A stretch of 13,305 nucleotides of DNA from Clostridiales bacterium (lineage in GTDB: Bacteria; Bacillota; Clostridia; Oscillospirales; Acutalibacteraceae), in the NCBI GenBank assembly GCA_019416395.1, contig DXXH01000031.1:1-13305 (forward strand), given 5' to 3'. Under the pieces are notes generated by a model. The model had not been told where the DNA came from, did not search any database, and saw only the letters and a list, made by a program, of their open reading frames with translations. Made by a program: the position numbers and the translations under genes. Shown here in pieces: positions 1-7,762 of the stretch (positions are counted from its first letter, which is position 1; every line of letters starts with the position of its first letter).

Positions 1-2417
1 GCAACATGGAGAAGGCCGAGCCCAAGAAGCGCTTCACCATCGGCATTGTGGACGACGTGACCCATCTGTCTCTGGAAGCCAACGAGGATCCCGATACCGC
101 TCCTGCTGGCACCACTTCCTGTAAGTTCTGGGGCTTGGGCTCCGACGGTACTGTGGGCGCCAACAAGAACTCCATCAAGATCATCGGCGACCACACCGAT
201 ATGTACGCTCAGGGCTACTTCGACTATGACTCCAAGAAGTCCGGCGGCCTGACCATTTCTCACCTGCGTTTTGGCCATACCCCCATCAAGTCCACCTATT
301 ACATTTCCAAGGCTGACTTTGTGGCTTGCTCCAATCCTGCTTACCTGGATACCTATGACATGGTGCAGGATCTGAAGAAGGGCGGCAGCTTCCTGCTGAA
401 CTGCTCTTGGGACGCCAAGGAGCTGGACGAGCGTCTGCCCGGCAAGGTGAAGAAATTCATCGCCGATAACGATATCAACTTCTACACCATCGACGCCTTC
501 AAGATCGGCAAGGAGCTGGGCCTGGGCACTCGTACCAACACCGTGCTGCAGTCCGCTTTCTTCTCCATTGCCAAGATCATCCCCGAAGAGGATGCCATCA
601 AGTACATGAAGGACGCTGCTACCAAGTCCTATAGCCGCAAGGGCGATGCCATCGTTAAGATGAACCACGACGCTATCGACCGTGGCGCTACCGGCTATGT
701 GAAGGTAGACGTTCCCGCTTCCTGGAAGGACGCTGTGGACGATTCTCAGCCCAAGGTGGCTACCGGCAACCGTCCCGAGCTGGTGGATTACGTGAACAAC
801 GTGGTGTTCCCCGTGAACTCCTTCCACGGCAAGGATCTGCCTGTTTCCGCTTTCGAGAAGTATGCAGACGGCACTTCTCCCCAAGGCACTGCCGCTTATG
901 AGAAGCGCGGCGTGGCTGTGGACGTTCCCGAGTGGATCGTGGACAACTGCATCCAGTGCAACCAGTGCTCTTATGTGTGTCCTCATGCGGTTATCCGTCC
1001 CATCGCTATGACCGACGAGGAACTGAAGAACGCTCCCGAGGGCACCAAAGCGAAGCCTATGACCGGTGTGCCCGGCATGAATTTCGCCATGGTCATTTCT
1101 CCTCTGGATTGCACCGGCTGCGGTTCTTGCGTGTCTGTGTGCCCTGCCAAGACCAAGGCTTTGCAGCTGGCTCCCATCGACTCTCAGAGAGCTCAGGAAG
1201 CTGTGTTCGAGTATGCTATCGACCTGCCTGCTAAGGAAGAGGTCGCTGCTAAGTTCAAGGAGTCCACTGTGAAGGGCAGCCAGTTCAAGCAGCCCTTGCT
1301 GGAGTTCTCCGGCGCTTGCGGCGGCTGCGGCGAAACTCCTTACGCCAAGCTGGCTACTCAGCTGTTCGGCGACAAGATGTTCATCGCCAATGCTACAGGC
1401 TGCTCCTCTATCTGGGGCGGTTCTGCTCCTGCAACTCCCTACACCGTGAACAAGAAGGGTCACGGCCCCGCTTGGGAGAACTCTCTGTTTGAGGACAACG
1501 CCGAGTTCGGCCTGGGCATGACCCTGGCTCAGAACGCTGTACGTGGCCGTCTGGCAGAGCTGACCGAGAAGCTGATCGCTGTGGACTATGCTACCGCTGA
1601 GATCAAGGAAACCGGCAAGAAGTGGCTGGATACCATGACTGACCGCGTGGAGAACGGCCCCGCTGCCGAGGCTTATATCGCTGCTCTGGAAGAGGGCATC
1701 GTTCCCGGCTGCAAGTGCGAGGCTTGCACTCTGGCTGCAAAGATCCTGAAGGATAAGGATTACCTGGCCAAGAAGTCCATGTGGATCCTGGGCGGCGACG
1801 GCTGGGCCTACGATATCGGCTTCGGCGGCCTGGACCACGCCCTCGCTTCCGGCGAGGACATCAACGTCCTGGTCTTCGACACCGAGGTGTACTCCAACAC
1901 CGGCGGCCAGGCTTCCAAGTCCACTCCTTGCGGCTCCGTGGCGCAGTTCGCTGCCACCGGTAAGGCTACCAAGAAGAAGGACCTGGCTGGCATCGCTATG
2001 ACCTACGGCTACGTGTATGTGGCTCAGGTCGCTATGGGCGCTGACATGAACCAGTGCATCAAGGCCTTCACCGAGGCTGAGAGCTATCATGGCCCCTCTA
2101 TCATTCTGGCTTACGCTCCTTGCATCAACCATGGTATCAAGGGCGGCATGGGCGTTTCTCAGCTGGAAGAGAAGAAGGCTGTGGCTGCTGGCTACTGGAA
2201 CAACTTCCGGTTCGATCCCCGTCGTGCTGACGAGGGCCTGAATCCCTTCCAGCTGGACAGCAAGGCTCCCACTGCTTCTTATCGTGACTTCATCATGGGC
2301 GAAGTGCGTTACAACAGCTTGACTCGTTCCTTCCCGGAGCGCGCTGAGAAGTTGTTCGCCAACGCTGAGAAGTACGCTGCTGAGAAGTATGAGAAGCTGA
2401 AGAAGATGGCTGAGTAA
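1..2417 (+). CDS. nifJ: Pyruvate:ferredoxin (flavodoxin) oxidoreductase, C-terminal two thirds (5' end outside window)
   Basis: Oxidatively decarboxylates pyruvate to acetyl-CoA and CO2 and passes electrons to ferredoxin; it is the main pyruvate-cleaving enzyme of fermenting anaerobes. The frame is open to the left edge, so the Met at base 6 is internal. Residues are numbered from that Met. Two 4Fe-4S motifs of the CxxCxxCxxxC type lie at C315/C318/C321/C325 and C369/C372/C375/C379. The proximal-cluster cysteines appear as C438, C441, C466 and C706, a spacing very close to that of the Desulfovibrio africanus enzyme. The TPP site shows GDGWAYD at 597-603 and NTGGQ at 631-635. By comparison with full-length PFORs (about 1170-1180 residues), some 370 residues are missing. 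Codon use is strongly biased, as in highly expressed genes. It ends at TAA and is followed by a strong terminator. Confidence 0.97.
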   Translation, partial: NMEKAEPKKRFTIGIVDDVTHLSLEANEDPDTAPAGTTSCKFWGLGSDGTVGANKNSIKIIGDHTDMYAQGYFDYDSKKSGGLTISHLRFGHTPIKSTYYISKADFVACSNPAYLDTYDMVQDLKKGGSFLLNCSWDAKELDERLPGKVKKFIADNDINFYTIDAFKIGKELGLGTRTNTVLQSAFFSIAKIIPEEDAIKYMKDAATKSYSRKGDAIVKMNHDAIDRGATGYVKVDVPASWKDAVDDSQPKVATGNRPELVDYVNNVVFPVNSFHGKDLPVSAFEKYADGTSPQGTAAYEKRGVAVDVPEWIVDNCIQCNQCSYVCPHAVIRPIAMTDEELKNAPEGTKAKPMTGVPGMNFAMVISPLDCTGCGSCVSVCPAKTKALQLAPIDSQRAQEAVFEYAIDLPAKEEVAAKFKESTVKGSQFKQPLLEFSGACGGCGETPYAKLATQLFGDKMFIANATGCSSIWGGSAPATPYTVNKKGHGPAWENSLFEDNAEFGLGMTLAQNAVRGRLAELTEKLIAVDYATAEIKETGKKWLDTMTDRVENGPAAEAYIAALEEGIVPGCKCEACTLAAKILKDKDYLAKKSMWILGGDGWAYDIGFGGLDHALASGEDINVLVFDTEVYSNTGGQASKSTPCGSVAQFAATGKATKKKDLAGIAMTYGYVYVAQVAMGADMNQCIKAFTEAESYHGPSIILAYAPCINHGIKGGMGVSQLEEKKAVAAGYWNNFRFDPRRADEGLNPFQLDSKAPTASYRDFIMGEVRYNSLTRSFPERAEKLFANAEKYAAEKYEKLKKMAE

Positions 2418-2460
2418 TCTGCCGGATTCATTCTCTGGTTCTTAACTCTTAAATAAAAAA

Positions 2461-2491
2461 TCCCCTGGCTGGAGACAGTCAGGGGATTTTT
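2461..2491 (+). terminator. Bidirectional intrinsic terminator between PFOR and the DUF3892 gene
   Basis: TCCCCTGGCTG (2461-2471) pairs with CAGTCAGGGGA (2476-2486) through 11 bp including one G.U, around a GAGA (GNRA) tetraloop, and is followed by TTTTT (2487-2491). An A-run at 2455-2460 precedes it, so the minus-strand transcript also has a hairpin followed by a U-tract. It therefore serves both convergent genes. Confidence 0.92.
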
Positions 2492-2535
2492 GCGTCCTGT
2501 GCAGGAGTGTTCACCTAGGGAAAAGAGGTCCTGGT

Positions 2536-2841
2536 TTAGTGGAAGCTTTCCGGAGAGGTGGGCAGGTCACCCAAATTGTTGGATTCGTCGCCGTCAGGGA
2601 GAGAACGGAGATATTCGCTGCCGTTGCGGCTGGCGATTGCCACGCCTCGAATTCCCCCTTGTTTTGCCAGAGCCACACCTTCCCGCTTGGAAAGGACACG
2701 GCCATCGGACAGTTCATAGCCGGATACTTTTCCGTTTTTACGGATCAAGCTGGTGATGGTCTTTGCGTCCTTGTTGGGAACAGGGTTCATGATGTTGATG
2801 TTGGCAGGTAAGTTGCCAATTCGACCGTTTTGTTGTTTCAT
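2536..2841 (-). CDS. Small DUF3892-type protein of unknown function
   Basis: Encodes 101 residues. I recognise the DUF3892 pattern: a short N-terminal arm, then an ITSLIRKNGKVSGYELSDGR segment (29-48), SKREGVALAKQGGI (51-64), and a well-kept YLRSLPDGDESNNL end (77-90). The family's function is unknown. It has no signal peptide, membrane segment or cysteine and is probably cytosolic. I chose the ATG at 2841 over a longer frame opening at 2892 because GAAAGGAAG sits just upstream of it, and family similarity starts after it. A tiny GCGC-TCCG-GCGC hairpin (2860-2871) lies in the leader just before the SD. A possible -10 (CATAAT on the minus strand, 2918-2923) has no convincing -35. The gene converges on PFOR and shares its terminator. 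Confidence 0.8.
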   Translation of the reverse strand: MKQQNGRIGNLPANINIMNPVPNKDAKTITSLIRKNGKVSGYELSDGRVLSKREGVALAKQGGIRGVAIASRNGSEYLRSLPDGDESNNLGDLPTSPESFH

Positions 2842-3156
2842 AAAGGGACTTCCTTTCTCGCGCCGGAGCGCTGAAACTGAAAAAGTGTTCACAGGTAGTT
2901 TGTTCTCTCCGCCACCTATTATGCGAAAGGGAACAGCTGTGTATGTAAAAACTCAGGGGCGGTTTTTGGAGAAATTTTCTATTTGGAAGGGGGCATTCAG
3001 ATAGACTTTAGGAACGAAAGATTTTGTGGGAAAGATCAAGGGGGATAAAAGGGGCGCAAGATGAAAGTTTCGATTGCATTTTTAGGGAAAATAGGCTACA
3101 ATCATCGTGTATGCGAAAATTCATGATCTTTTTGCGGAAAGGACTGGTAAGCAACT
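2842..3156. other. 315-bp intergenic region between divergent genes
   Basis: Separates the start of the minus-strand DUF3892 gene from the start of the transketolase pair. It holds the DUF3892 leader on the left and the transketolase promoter on the right (3074-3102). I see no convincing ORF, tRNA or repeat in the middle part (about 2930-3070). Confidence 0.6.
3074..3102 (+). promoter_or_regulatory. Sigma-A-type promoter of the transketolase operon
   Basis: TTGCAT (3074-3079), a 17-nt spacer and TACAAT (3097-3102). Start of transcription is expected near 3109, giving a leader of about 48 nt. Position and match are both good. Confidence 0.7.
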
Positions 3157-4002
3157 ATGAACGCTCAAGAACGCAAAGATCTTGCGGTCACCGCGGCGAA
3201 AGTGCGCCTGGGTATTATTGAAGGCGTGTTTCACGCCAAGTCCGGTCACCCGGGCGGTTCGCTCTCTGCGGCGGACATATTCACCTATCTGTATTTCAAG
3301 GAATTGAATATTGATCCCAAGAATCCGAAAGATCCGGATCGGGATCGTTTTGTGCTGTCCAAAGGCCATTGTGCTCCCGGCCTTTATGCCGCATTGGCGC
3401 AGCGGGGGTATTTTGATGAGAGTGAGCTGAAAAAGCTCCGCCACATTGGCGCCATGCTGCAGGGTCACCCGGATATGAAGGGCACTCCTGGAGTGGACAT
3501 GAGCTCCGGTTCTTTGGGACAGGGCATTTCCGCAGCGGTAGGCATGGCTTTAGCTGGGAAAATTGACCAGAAGGATTACCGTGTCTATACGCTTTTGGGC
3601 GATGGAGAAAGCGAAGAGGGCCAGGTTTGGGAAGCATGCATGTTTGCAAGCCATCATAATCTGGACAACCTGTGCGTTATTTTGGATTACAACGGCTTGC
3701 AGATTGACGGCCCCATTTCCGATGTAGCAGGTCCTGAGCCCTTTGATAAGAAATTTGAGGCCTTTGGCTTTGAGGTAATCACCATCAATGGCAATGATTT
3801 TGACGACCTGGAAAAGGCGTTTACAGCTGCCAAAGCCTGCAAAGGAAAGCCCTTTGCCATTATTGCCAAAACAGTGAAGGGCAAGGGTGTTTCCTTCATG
3901 GAGAATCAAGCGGGTTGGCACGGCAAGGCCCCCAACGCGGAAGAGTATGAGGTAGCCAAGAAAGAATTGACCGAGAACCTGGAGGTGCTTCAGAATGGCT
4001 GA
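3157..4002 (+). CDS. tkt: Transketolase, N-terminal (TPP-binding) subunit
   Basis: The 281-residue N-terminal half of a split transketolase. With the next gene it transfers two-carbon ketol units between pentose phosphates, sedoheptulose-7-P/glyceraldehyde-3-P and fructose-6-P/erythrose-4-P in the cytosol. Visible marks are the SGHPGG segment (29-34, His31), SKGH (68-71), SLGQG (119-123), and the TPP/Mg motif GDGESEEGQ (148-156) continuing to Asn179 in DYNG. The ATG at 3157 is the first possible start because an in-frame TAA lies at 3148. The SD-like GAAAGGA is about 13 nt upstream, a long spacing. The split form is common in Clostridia and archaea. Its last 8 bases overlap the next gene, implying translational coupling. 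Confidence 0.95.
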   Translation: MNAQERKDLAVTAAKVRLGIIEGVFHAKSGHPGGSLSAADIFTYLYFKELNIDPKNPKDPDRDRFVLSKGHCAPGLYAALAQRGYFDESELKKLRHIGAMLQGHPDMKGTPGVDMSSGSLGQGISAAVGMALAGKIDQKDYRVYTLLGDGESEEGQVWEACMFASHHNLDNLCVILDYNGLQIDGPISDVAGPEPFDKKFEAFGFEVITINGNDFDDLEKAFTAAKACKGKPFAIIAKTVKGKGVSFMENQAGWHGKAPNAEEYEVAKKELTENLEVLQNG

Positions 4003-4939
4003 AATGGTGAAAAAGGCCACCCGTGAGAGCTTTGGCGAAGCGATCACTGCTCTGGCCGAGACGAATCCGAATGTTGTGGTGCTGGATGCCGACTTGGCGG
4101 AAGCCACAAAGACCGGCATCTTCAAGAAAAAATACCCGGAGCGCTTTTTTGATTGTGGTATTGCGGAATGCAATATGATTGGTATCGCCGCTGGCCTGGC
4201 GACCTGTGGGAAGATTCCCTTTGCAGCGTCCTTTGCCATGTTTTCCGCTGGACGCGCCTTCGAGCAGGTGCGCAATTCCGTGGGGTATCCCCATTTGAAC
4301 GTGAAAATTGCCGGATCTCATGCGGGTATCTCTGTGGGCGAAGACGGAGCGACACATCAGTGCTGCGAGGATATTGCCCTGATGCGGGCGATCCCTGGTA
4401 TGGTGATCCTGAACCCTGCCGACCACTATGAGATGCTGGCAGCTGTCAAGGCTGCTGCTGAGTATGTTGGCCCTGTGTATATCCGTTTGGGCCGTTTGGC
4501 AGTGGAAAGCGTCAATAACAACGACGACTACAAGTTTGAGATCGGTAAAGGCATTACGCTGCGTGATGGCAAAGACATCACCATTATCGCTACCGGTCTG
4601 ATGGTAGGTGAGGCTGTCAAAGCTGCGAAAGCCTTGGCAGATAGCGGCATTGACGCGCGGGTGATCGATATGCACACGATCAAACCGTTGGATACGGAGC
4701 TGGTGTTGAAAGCTGCTCAGGAGACGGGTCGGATTGTCACTGTGGAAGAGCACAATGTGATTGGCGGCCTGGGTGAGGCAGTGGCTTCTTATCTTTCTGA
4801 AGTGTGCCCCACACCGGTTACCAAGATTGGCGTGAACGATGTGTTTGGTCATTCCGGTCCTGCGGTAGACTTGCTGAAGGAATTTGGTTTGTCAGCGGAG
4901 CGCATTGAAGCCACGGTAAAAGATGTTTTGAACAAGTAA
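3995..4939 (+). CDS. Transketolase, C-terminal (pyrimidine-binding) subunit
   Basis: The 314-residue partner of the preceding subunit, carrying the pyrimidine-binding and C-terminal transketolase domains. The conserved glutamate that activates the TPP aminopyrimidine is E58, in GIAECNM (55-61). GISVGEDGATHQ (111-122) is the usual substrate-side loop. The C-terminal domain runs from about residue 190, with VIDMHTIKPLD and EEHNVIGGLGEA as typical segments. The start is supported by GGAGG at 3981-3985, 9 nt before the ATG and inside the 3' end of the first subunit gene. The two together equal one full-length transketolase lacking only the linker. A DXS-like reading is excluded because DXS is a single fused chain of over 600 residues. 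Confidence 0.95.
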   Translation: MAEMVKKATRESFGEAITALAETNPNVVVLDADLAEATKTGIFKKKYPERFFDCGIAECNMIGIAAGLATCGKIPFAASFAMFSAGRAFEQVRNSVGYPHLNVKIAGSHAGISVGEDGATHQCCEDIALMRAIPGMVILNPADHYEMLAAVKAAAEYVGPVYIRLGRLAVESVNNNDDYKFEIGKGITLRDGKDITIIATGLMVGEAVKAAKALADSGIDARVIDMHTIKPLDTELVLKAAQETGRIVTVEEHNVIGGLGEAVASYLSEVCPTPVTKIGVNDVFGHSGPAVDLLKEFGLSAERIEATVKDVLNK

Positions 4940-4944
4940 ATTTG

Positions 4945-4977
4945 AAAGGGCCTGGCTGACACGCTGGGTCCTTTTTT
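4945..4977 (+). terminator. Intrinsic terminator after the transketolase operon
   Basis: AAAGGGCCTGGC (4945-4956) pairs with GCTGGGTCCTTT (4963-4974) over 12 bp with three G.U pairs, a TGACAC loop and a T-run continuing to 4977. Confidence 0.85.
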
Positions 4978-4997
4978 GTTTGGGAAAAGAGGTTGCT

Positions 4998-5432
4998 ATG
5001 GAATTTATCATTCGTGATGCAGTGGTTGCCGACGCTGAGGTGTTGGCAAAATTGAACCGTGAGGAAATGGGATATGATTTTCCAGTAGAGCGGACCCGGG
5101 AAATATTACAGGCATTGTTGGCTAGTCCGCGCAATAAGGTCCTGGTAGCAGAGAGCCAGGGGCAGGTGCTGGGCTATGTCCATCTGGAAGATTACGACCT
5201 GCTTTACGCGCCTCATATGAAGAATGTTTTGGGAATTGCCGTAGCGGGGAAAGTCCGCCGTCAGGGTGTGGGGAAAGCGCTTTTACAGGCAGGAGAAGAA
5301 TGGGCGCGGGAAACAGGAGCAGTTGCGGTGCGTCTGGTATCCGGTGAAACAAGGAAAGGCGCTCACGCCTTTTACCAGAGCCTGGGTTATACAGGAAATA
5401 AGCTCCAGCGGAATTTTAAAAAGGCGCTGTAA
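4998..5432 (+). CDS. GNAT-family N-acetyltransferase
   Basis: A 144-residue single-domain GNAT protein that transfers an acetyl group from acetyl-CoA to an amine; the acceptor cannot be told from sequence. The pyrophosphate-binding motif A is clear: VRRQGVGKALL (86-96), matching Q/R-x-x-G-x-G/A. It is preceded by the beta-4 strand NVLGIAV (76-82) and followed by the C-terminal GAHAFYQSLGY (121-131) typical of the fold. The ATG at 4998 is preferred over an upstream TTG because AAAGAGG ends 5 nt before it and GNAT similarity begins at MEFIIRDA. The gene starts 20 nt after the transketolase terminator, so it is expressed by read-through or from a promoter I cannot locate. Confidence 0.9.
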   Translation: MEFIIRDAVVADAEVLAKLNREEMGYDFPVERTREILQALLASPRNKVLVAESQGQVLGYVHLEDYDLLYAPHMKNVLGIAVAGKVRRQGVGKALLQAGEEWARETGAVAVRLVSGETRKGAHAFYQSLGYTGNKLQRNFKKAL

Positions 5433-5497
5433 AAGTCCTTCGTGTGACACGCGGACACCTATTCACAAACTATTTACAACTATTTCTCATTTGATTC

Positions 5498-5537
5498 TTG
5501 ACTTTTGCTGACCTAAGTGGTACATTATAAACATAGA
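5498..5537 (+). promoter_or_regulatory. Probable promoter of groES-groEL
   Basis: TTGACT (5498-5503), 17 nt, then TACATT (5521-5526). An alternative pairing is TTGCTG (5505-5510), 15 nt, then TATAAA (5526-5531). Either places the start of transcription at or inside the adjoining CIRCE element, as expected for HrcA repression. Confidence 0.65.
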
Positions 5538-5564
5538 TTAGCACTCAGGAATAAAGAGTGCTAA
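5538..5564 (+). promoter_or_regulatory. CIRCE operator (HrcA binding site)
   Basis: TTAGCACTC (5538-5546), 9 nt, GAGTGCTAA (5556-5564). This is the perfect consensus inverted repeat. HrcA binds it and represses chaperonin transcription in unstressed cells. hrcA itself is not in this window. Confidence 0.97.
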
Positions 5565-5754
5565 TCCACGAAACGGCGGACAGTCTACAGAATGTGGGCA
5601 AAGATCCGTCGGGTTATAAAGTAAATTCTTTTTCGCTGTGTTTTCCAGCGGTTTTAACATTCCACCCCGGGGAGTGTGAAAACATCAGATAGAGACGGGG
5701 AGAAAGGATCGGACCCAAAATCATTTCAGAAAAAACGGGTCCAGGTGTTGTATT
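5565..5754 (+). other. Long structured groES leader
   Basis: About 190 nt separate CIRCE from the groES start, with no convincing ORF. Hairpins visible by eye are CGGCGGA pairing with TCCGTCG (about 5574-5613), CGCTG-TGTTTTC-CAGCG (5634-5650) followed by GTTTT, and GGACCC (5711-5716) pairing with GGGTCC (5737-5742). Two SD-like stretches occur: AGAAAGGA (5701-5708) and AGGTG (5743-5747). The last hairpin lies between them. Confidence 0.5.
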
Positions 5755-6039
5755 ATGACGATTAAACCCCTTTTCGACAGAGTACTCATCAAGGCTGAGG
5801 AAGCCGAGGAGACCACAAAGAGCGGCATTGTGTTGGCTGCGAAAGCTCAGGAGAAGCCTCAGATCGCCCGTGTGGTTGCAGTAGGCCCTGGCGGCGAAGT
5901 GGACGGCAAAGAGGTCAAGATGTACCTCAAAGAAGGCGACCGGGTTATTTCCGCTAAATACAGCGGCACGGAAGTGAAGATCGACGGGGAAGAGTACACC
6001 ATCGTCCGTCAGTCTGATATTTTGGCAGTGGTGGAATAA
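5755..6039 (+). CDS. groES: Co-chaperonin GroES (Hsp10)
   Basis: Encodes 94 residues, the normal GroES length. It forms the heptameric lid that closes the GroEL cavity and triggers substrate release during ATP-driven folding in the cytosol. The N-terminal KPLFDRVLIKAEEAEE, the mobile loop TTKSGIVLAAKAQEKP (about residues 21-36, with the GroEL-contacting Ile-Val-Leu), the roof segment VGPGGEVDGK and the C-terminal EEYTIVRQSDILAVVE are all present. The ATG is preceded by AGGTG at 7 nt, and a stronger AGAAAGGA lies on the far side of a hairpin. It is the first gene of the operon under CIRCE control, 66 nt before groEL. Confidence 0.98.
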   Translation: MTIKPLFDRVLIKAEEAEETTKSGIVLAAKAQEKPQIARVVAVGPGGEVDGKEVKMYLKEGDRVISAKYSGTEVKIDGEEYTIVRQSDILAVVE

Positions 6040-6055
6040 GCAAGGAAATTTATCC

Positions 6056-6074
6056 CATTCTTTGAAAGAGAATG
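6056..6074 (+). other. Hairpin between groES and groEL
   Basis: CATTCTT pairs with GAGAATG (7 bp with one T.G) around TGAAA. No U-tract follows, so it is not a terminator. It may affect mRNA stability or the groES/groEL ratio; that role is an inference. Confidence 0.4.
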
Positions 6075-6105
6075 CAATTTGAGAGAAGAAAGGATTTGAC
6101 ATAGT

Positions 6106-7731
6106 ATGGCTAAGAAAATCATTTACGGTGAGGACGCCCGGAAGGCACTTCTCAGCGGCGTCAATCAGCTGGCGGATACAGTAAAAATTACCCTGGGGCC
6201 CAAGGGCCGCAATGTGGTGCTGGATAAAAAGTTCGGCGCTCCTCTCATCACCAACGACGGTGTGACCATCGCCAAGGAAGTGGAGCTGGACGATCCCTTT
6301 GAGAACATGGGTGCCCAGTTGGTGAAGGAAGTTGCCACCAAGACCAACGACATTGCTGGTGACGGTACCACCACCGCTACCCTGTTGGCTCAGGCCCTGG
6401 TTCGGGAAGGCATGAAGAACGTGGCTGCTGGCGCTAACCCCATGATCCTGCGTACAGGCGTGCAGAAGGCTACCAAGGTTGCTGTGGACGCCATTGAGAA
6501 GAACTCTCACAAGGTGGACGGCACCAAGGATATCGCCCGGGTAGCTGCAGTTTCCTCTGCCAGTGATGAGATTGGCCAGCTGATCGCTGACGCCATGGAG
6601 AAGGTTACTTCCGACGGCGTAATCACCGTGGAAGAGTCCAAGACCGCTGAGACTTACAGCGAGGTCGTGGAAGGCATGATGTTTGACCGTGGCTATATTA
6701 CTCCTTACATGGCCACTGATACCGATAAGATGGTGGCTGAGCTGGACGATCCTTATATCCTCATCACCGACAAGAAGATTTCCAACATTCAGGAGATCCT
6801 GCCTTTGCTGGAGCAGGTGGTTCAGTCCGGCAAGAAGCTGCTGATCATTGCTGAAGATATTGAGGGTGAGGCTCTCACAACCCTGATTCTGAACAAACTG
6901 CGTGGCACCTTTACTTGCGTAGCTGTCAAGGCTCCTGGCTTTGGCGATCGTCGTAAGGAGATGCTGGTGGATATCGCTACTCTGACCGGCGGCCAGGTGA
7001 TTTCTGAGGAAGTTGGCCTGGAGCTGAAGGATACTCAGCTGAATCAGCTGGGCCATGCACGCCAGGTGAAGGTGGATAAGGAAAACACCATCATCGTGGA
7101 CGGCGCTGGCAACTCTGAGGAGATCAAGGCTCGTGTGAACCAGATCCGCGCTCAGATCGAGACCACTTCTTCCGAGTTCGACAAGGAGAAGCTGCAAGAG
7201 CGTCTGGCCAAGTTGGCTGGCGGTGTTGCCGTGATCAAGGTTGGCGCTGCTACTGAGATCGAAATGAAGGAGCAGAAGCTCCGCATCGAGGACGCCCTGG
7301 CTGCTACGAAGGCCGCTGTGGAAGAGGGCATTGTTGCTGGTGGCGGTACTGCTCTCATCGACGCTATCCCCGCTGTGAAGGCTTATGTGGATTCCGCTGA
7401 AGGCGACGAGAAGACTGGTGCTTCCATCGTGTTGAAGGCATTGGAAGAGCCCGTGCGTCAGATCGCTGCCAACGCTGGTATCGAGGGTTCTGTAATTGTG
7501 GAGCAGTTGAAGAAAGAGCAGAAGGTTGGCTATGGCTACAACGCTCTTACCGGCGAGTTCCAGGATATGATCCAGGCCGGTATCGTGGATCCCACCAAGG
7601 TGACCCGTTCCGCTTTGCAGAACGCTTCCTCTGTAGCTTCCACCATTTTGACCACCGAGTCCCTGGTGGCAGATATCAAGGAGCCTGCTCCGGCAGCTCC
7701 TGCAGCTCCCGACATGGGCGGCATGTACTAA
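6106..7731 (+). CDS. groEL: Chaperonin GroEL (Hsp60)
   Basis: Encodes 541 residues, a full-length group I chaperonin that forms the double-ring folding chamber with GroES. The ATP site GDGTTTAT begins with G85-D86, and the equatorial signature AAVEEGIVAGGG lies at 403-414. The catalytic aspartate (Asp398 in E. coli) corresponds to D396 in EDALAATK. The N-terminal AKKIIYGEDAR and the intermediate and apical domains are intact. The C-terminal tail is Ala/Pro-rich and ends DMGGMY, with a single GGM where E. coli has repeated GGM units. AGAAAGGA (6087-6094) supports the start, though 11 nt away. It is co-transcribed with groES and closed by a strong terminator. Codon use is that of a highly expressed gene. 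Confidence 0.98.
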   Translation: MAKKIIYGEDARKALLSGVNQLADTVKITLGPKGRNVVLDKKFGAPLITNDGVTIAKEVELDDPFENMGAQLVKEVATKTNDIAGDGTTTATLLAQALVREGMKNVAAGANPMILRTGVQKATKVAVDAIEKNSHKVDGTKDIARVAAVSSASDEIGQLIADAMEKVTSDGVITVEESKTAETYSEVVEGMMFDRGYITPYMATDTDKMVAELDDPYILITDKKISNIQEILPLLEQVVQSGKKLLIIAEDIEGEALTTLILNKLRGTFTCVAVKAPGFGDRRKEMLVDIATLTGGQVISEEVGLELKDTQLNQLGHARQVKVDKENTIIVDGAGNSEEIKARVNQIRAQIETTSSEFDKEKLQERLAKLAGGVAVIKVGAATEIEMKEQKLRIEDALAATKAAVEEGIVAGGGTALIDAIPAVKAYVDSAEGDEKTGASIVLKALEEPVRQIAANAGIEGSVIVEQLKKEQKVGYGYNALTGEFQDMIQAGIVDPTKVTRSALQNASSVASTILTTESLVADIKEPAPAAPAAPDMGGMY

Positions 7732-7762
7732 TTTGAAGTGAAACACGATTTCGTGAACTAAG

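Noticed and set aside
2495..2506. TCCTG-TG-CAGGA palindrome near the PFOR terminator
   Set aside because: Only 5-bp arms with a 2-nt centre and no U-tract; probably chance.
3896..4852. A 318-codon minus-strand frame opposite the second transketolase subunit
   Set aside because: Antisense to a clear gene, no SD, and a low-complexity His/Arg-rich product.
5435..5456. Hairpin GTCC-TT-CGTG-TGA-CACG-C-GGAC just after the GNAT gene as a terminator
   Set aside because: The stem is interrupted by an internal loop and no U-tract follows; it could stabilise the 3' end but does not meet the intrinsic-terminator pattern.
5592..5624. Short upstream ORF (ATG TGG GCA ...) in the groES leader as a leader peptide
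   Set aside because: Ten codons with no SD upstream and no regulatory amino-acid run.
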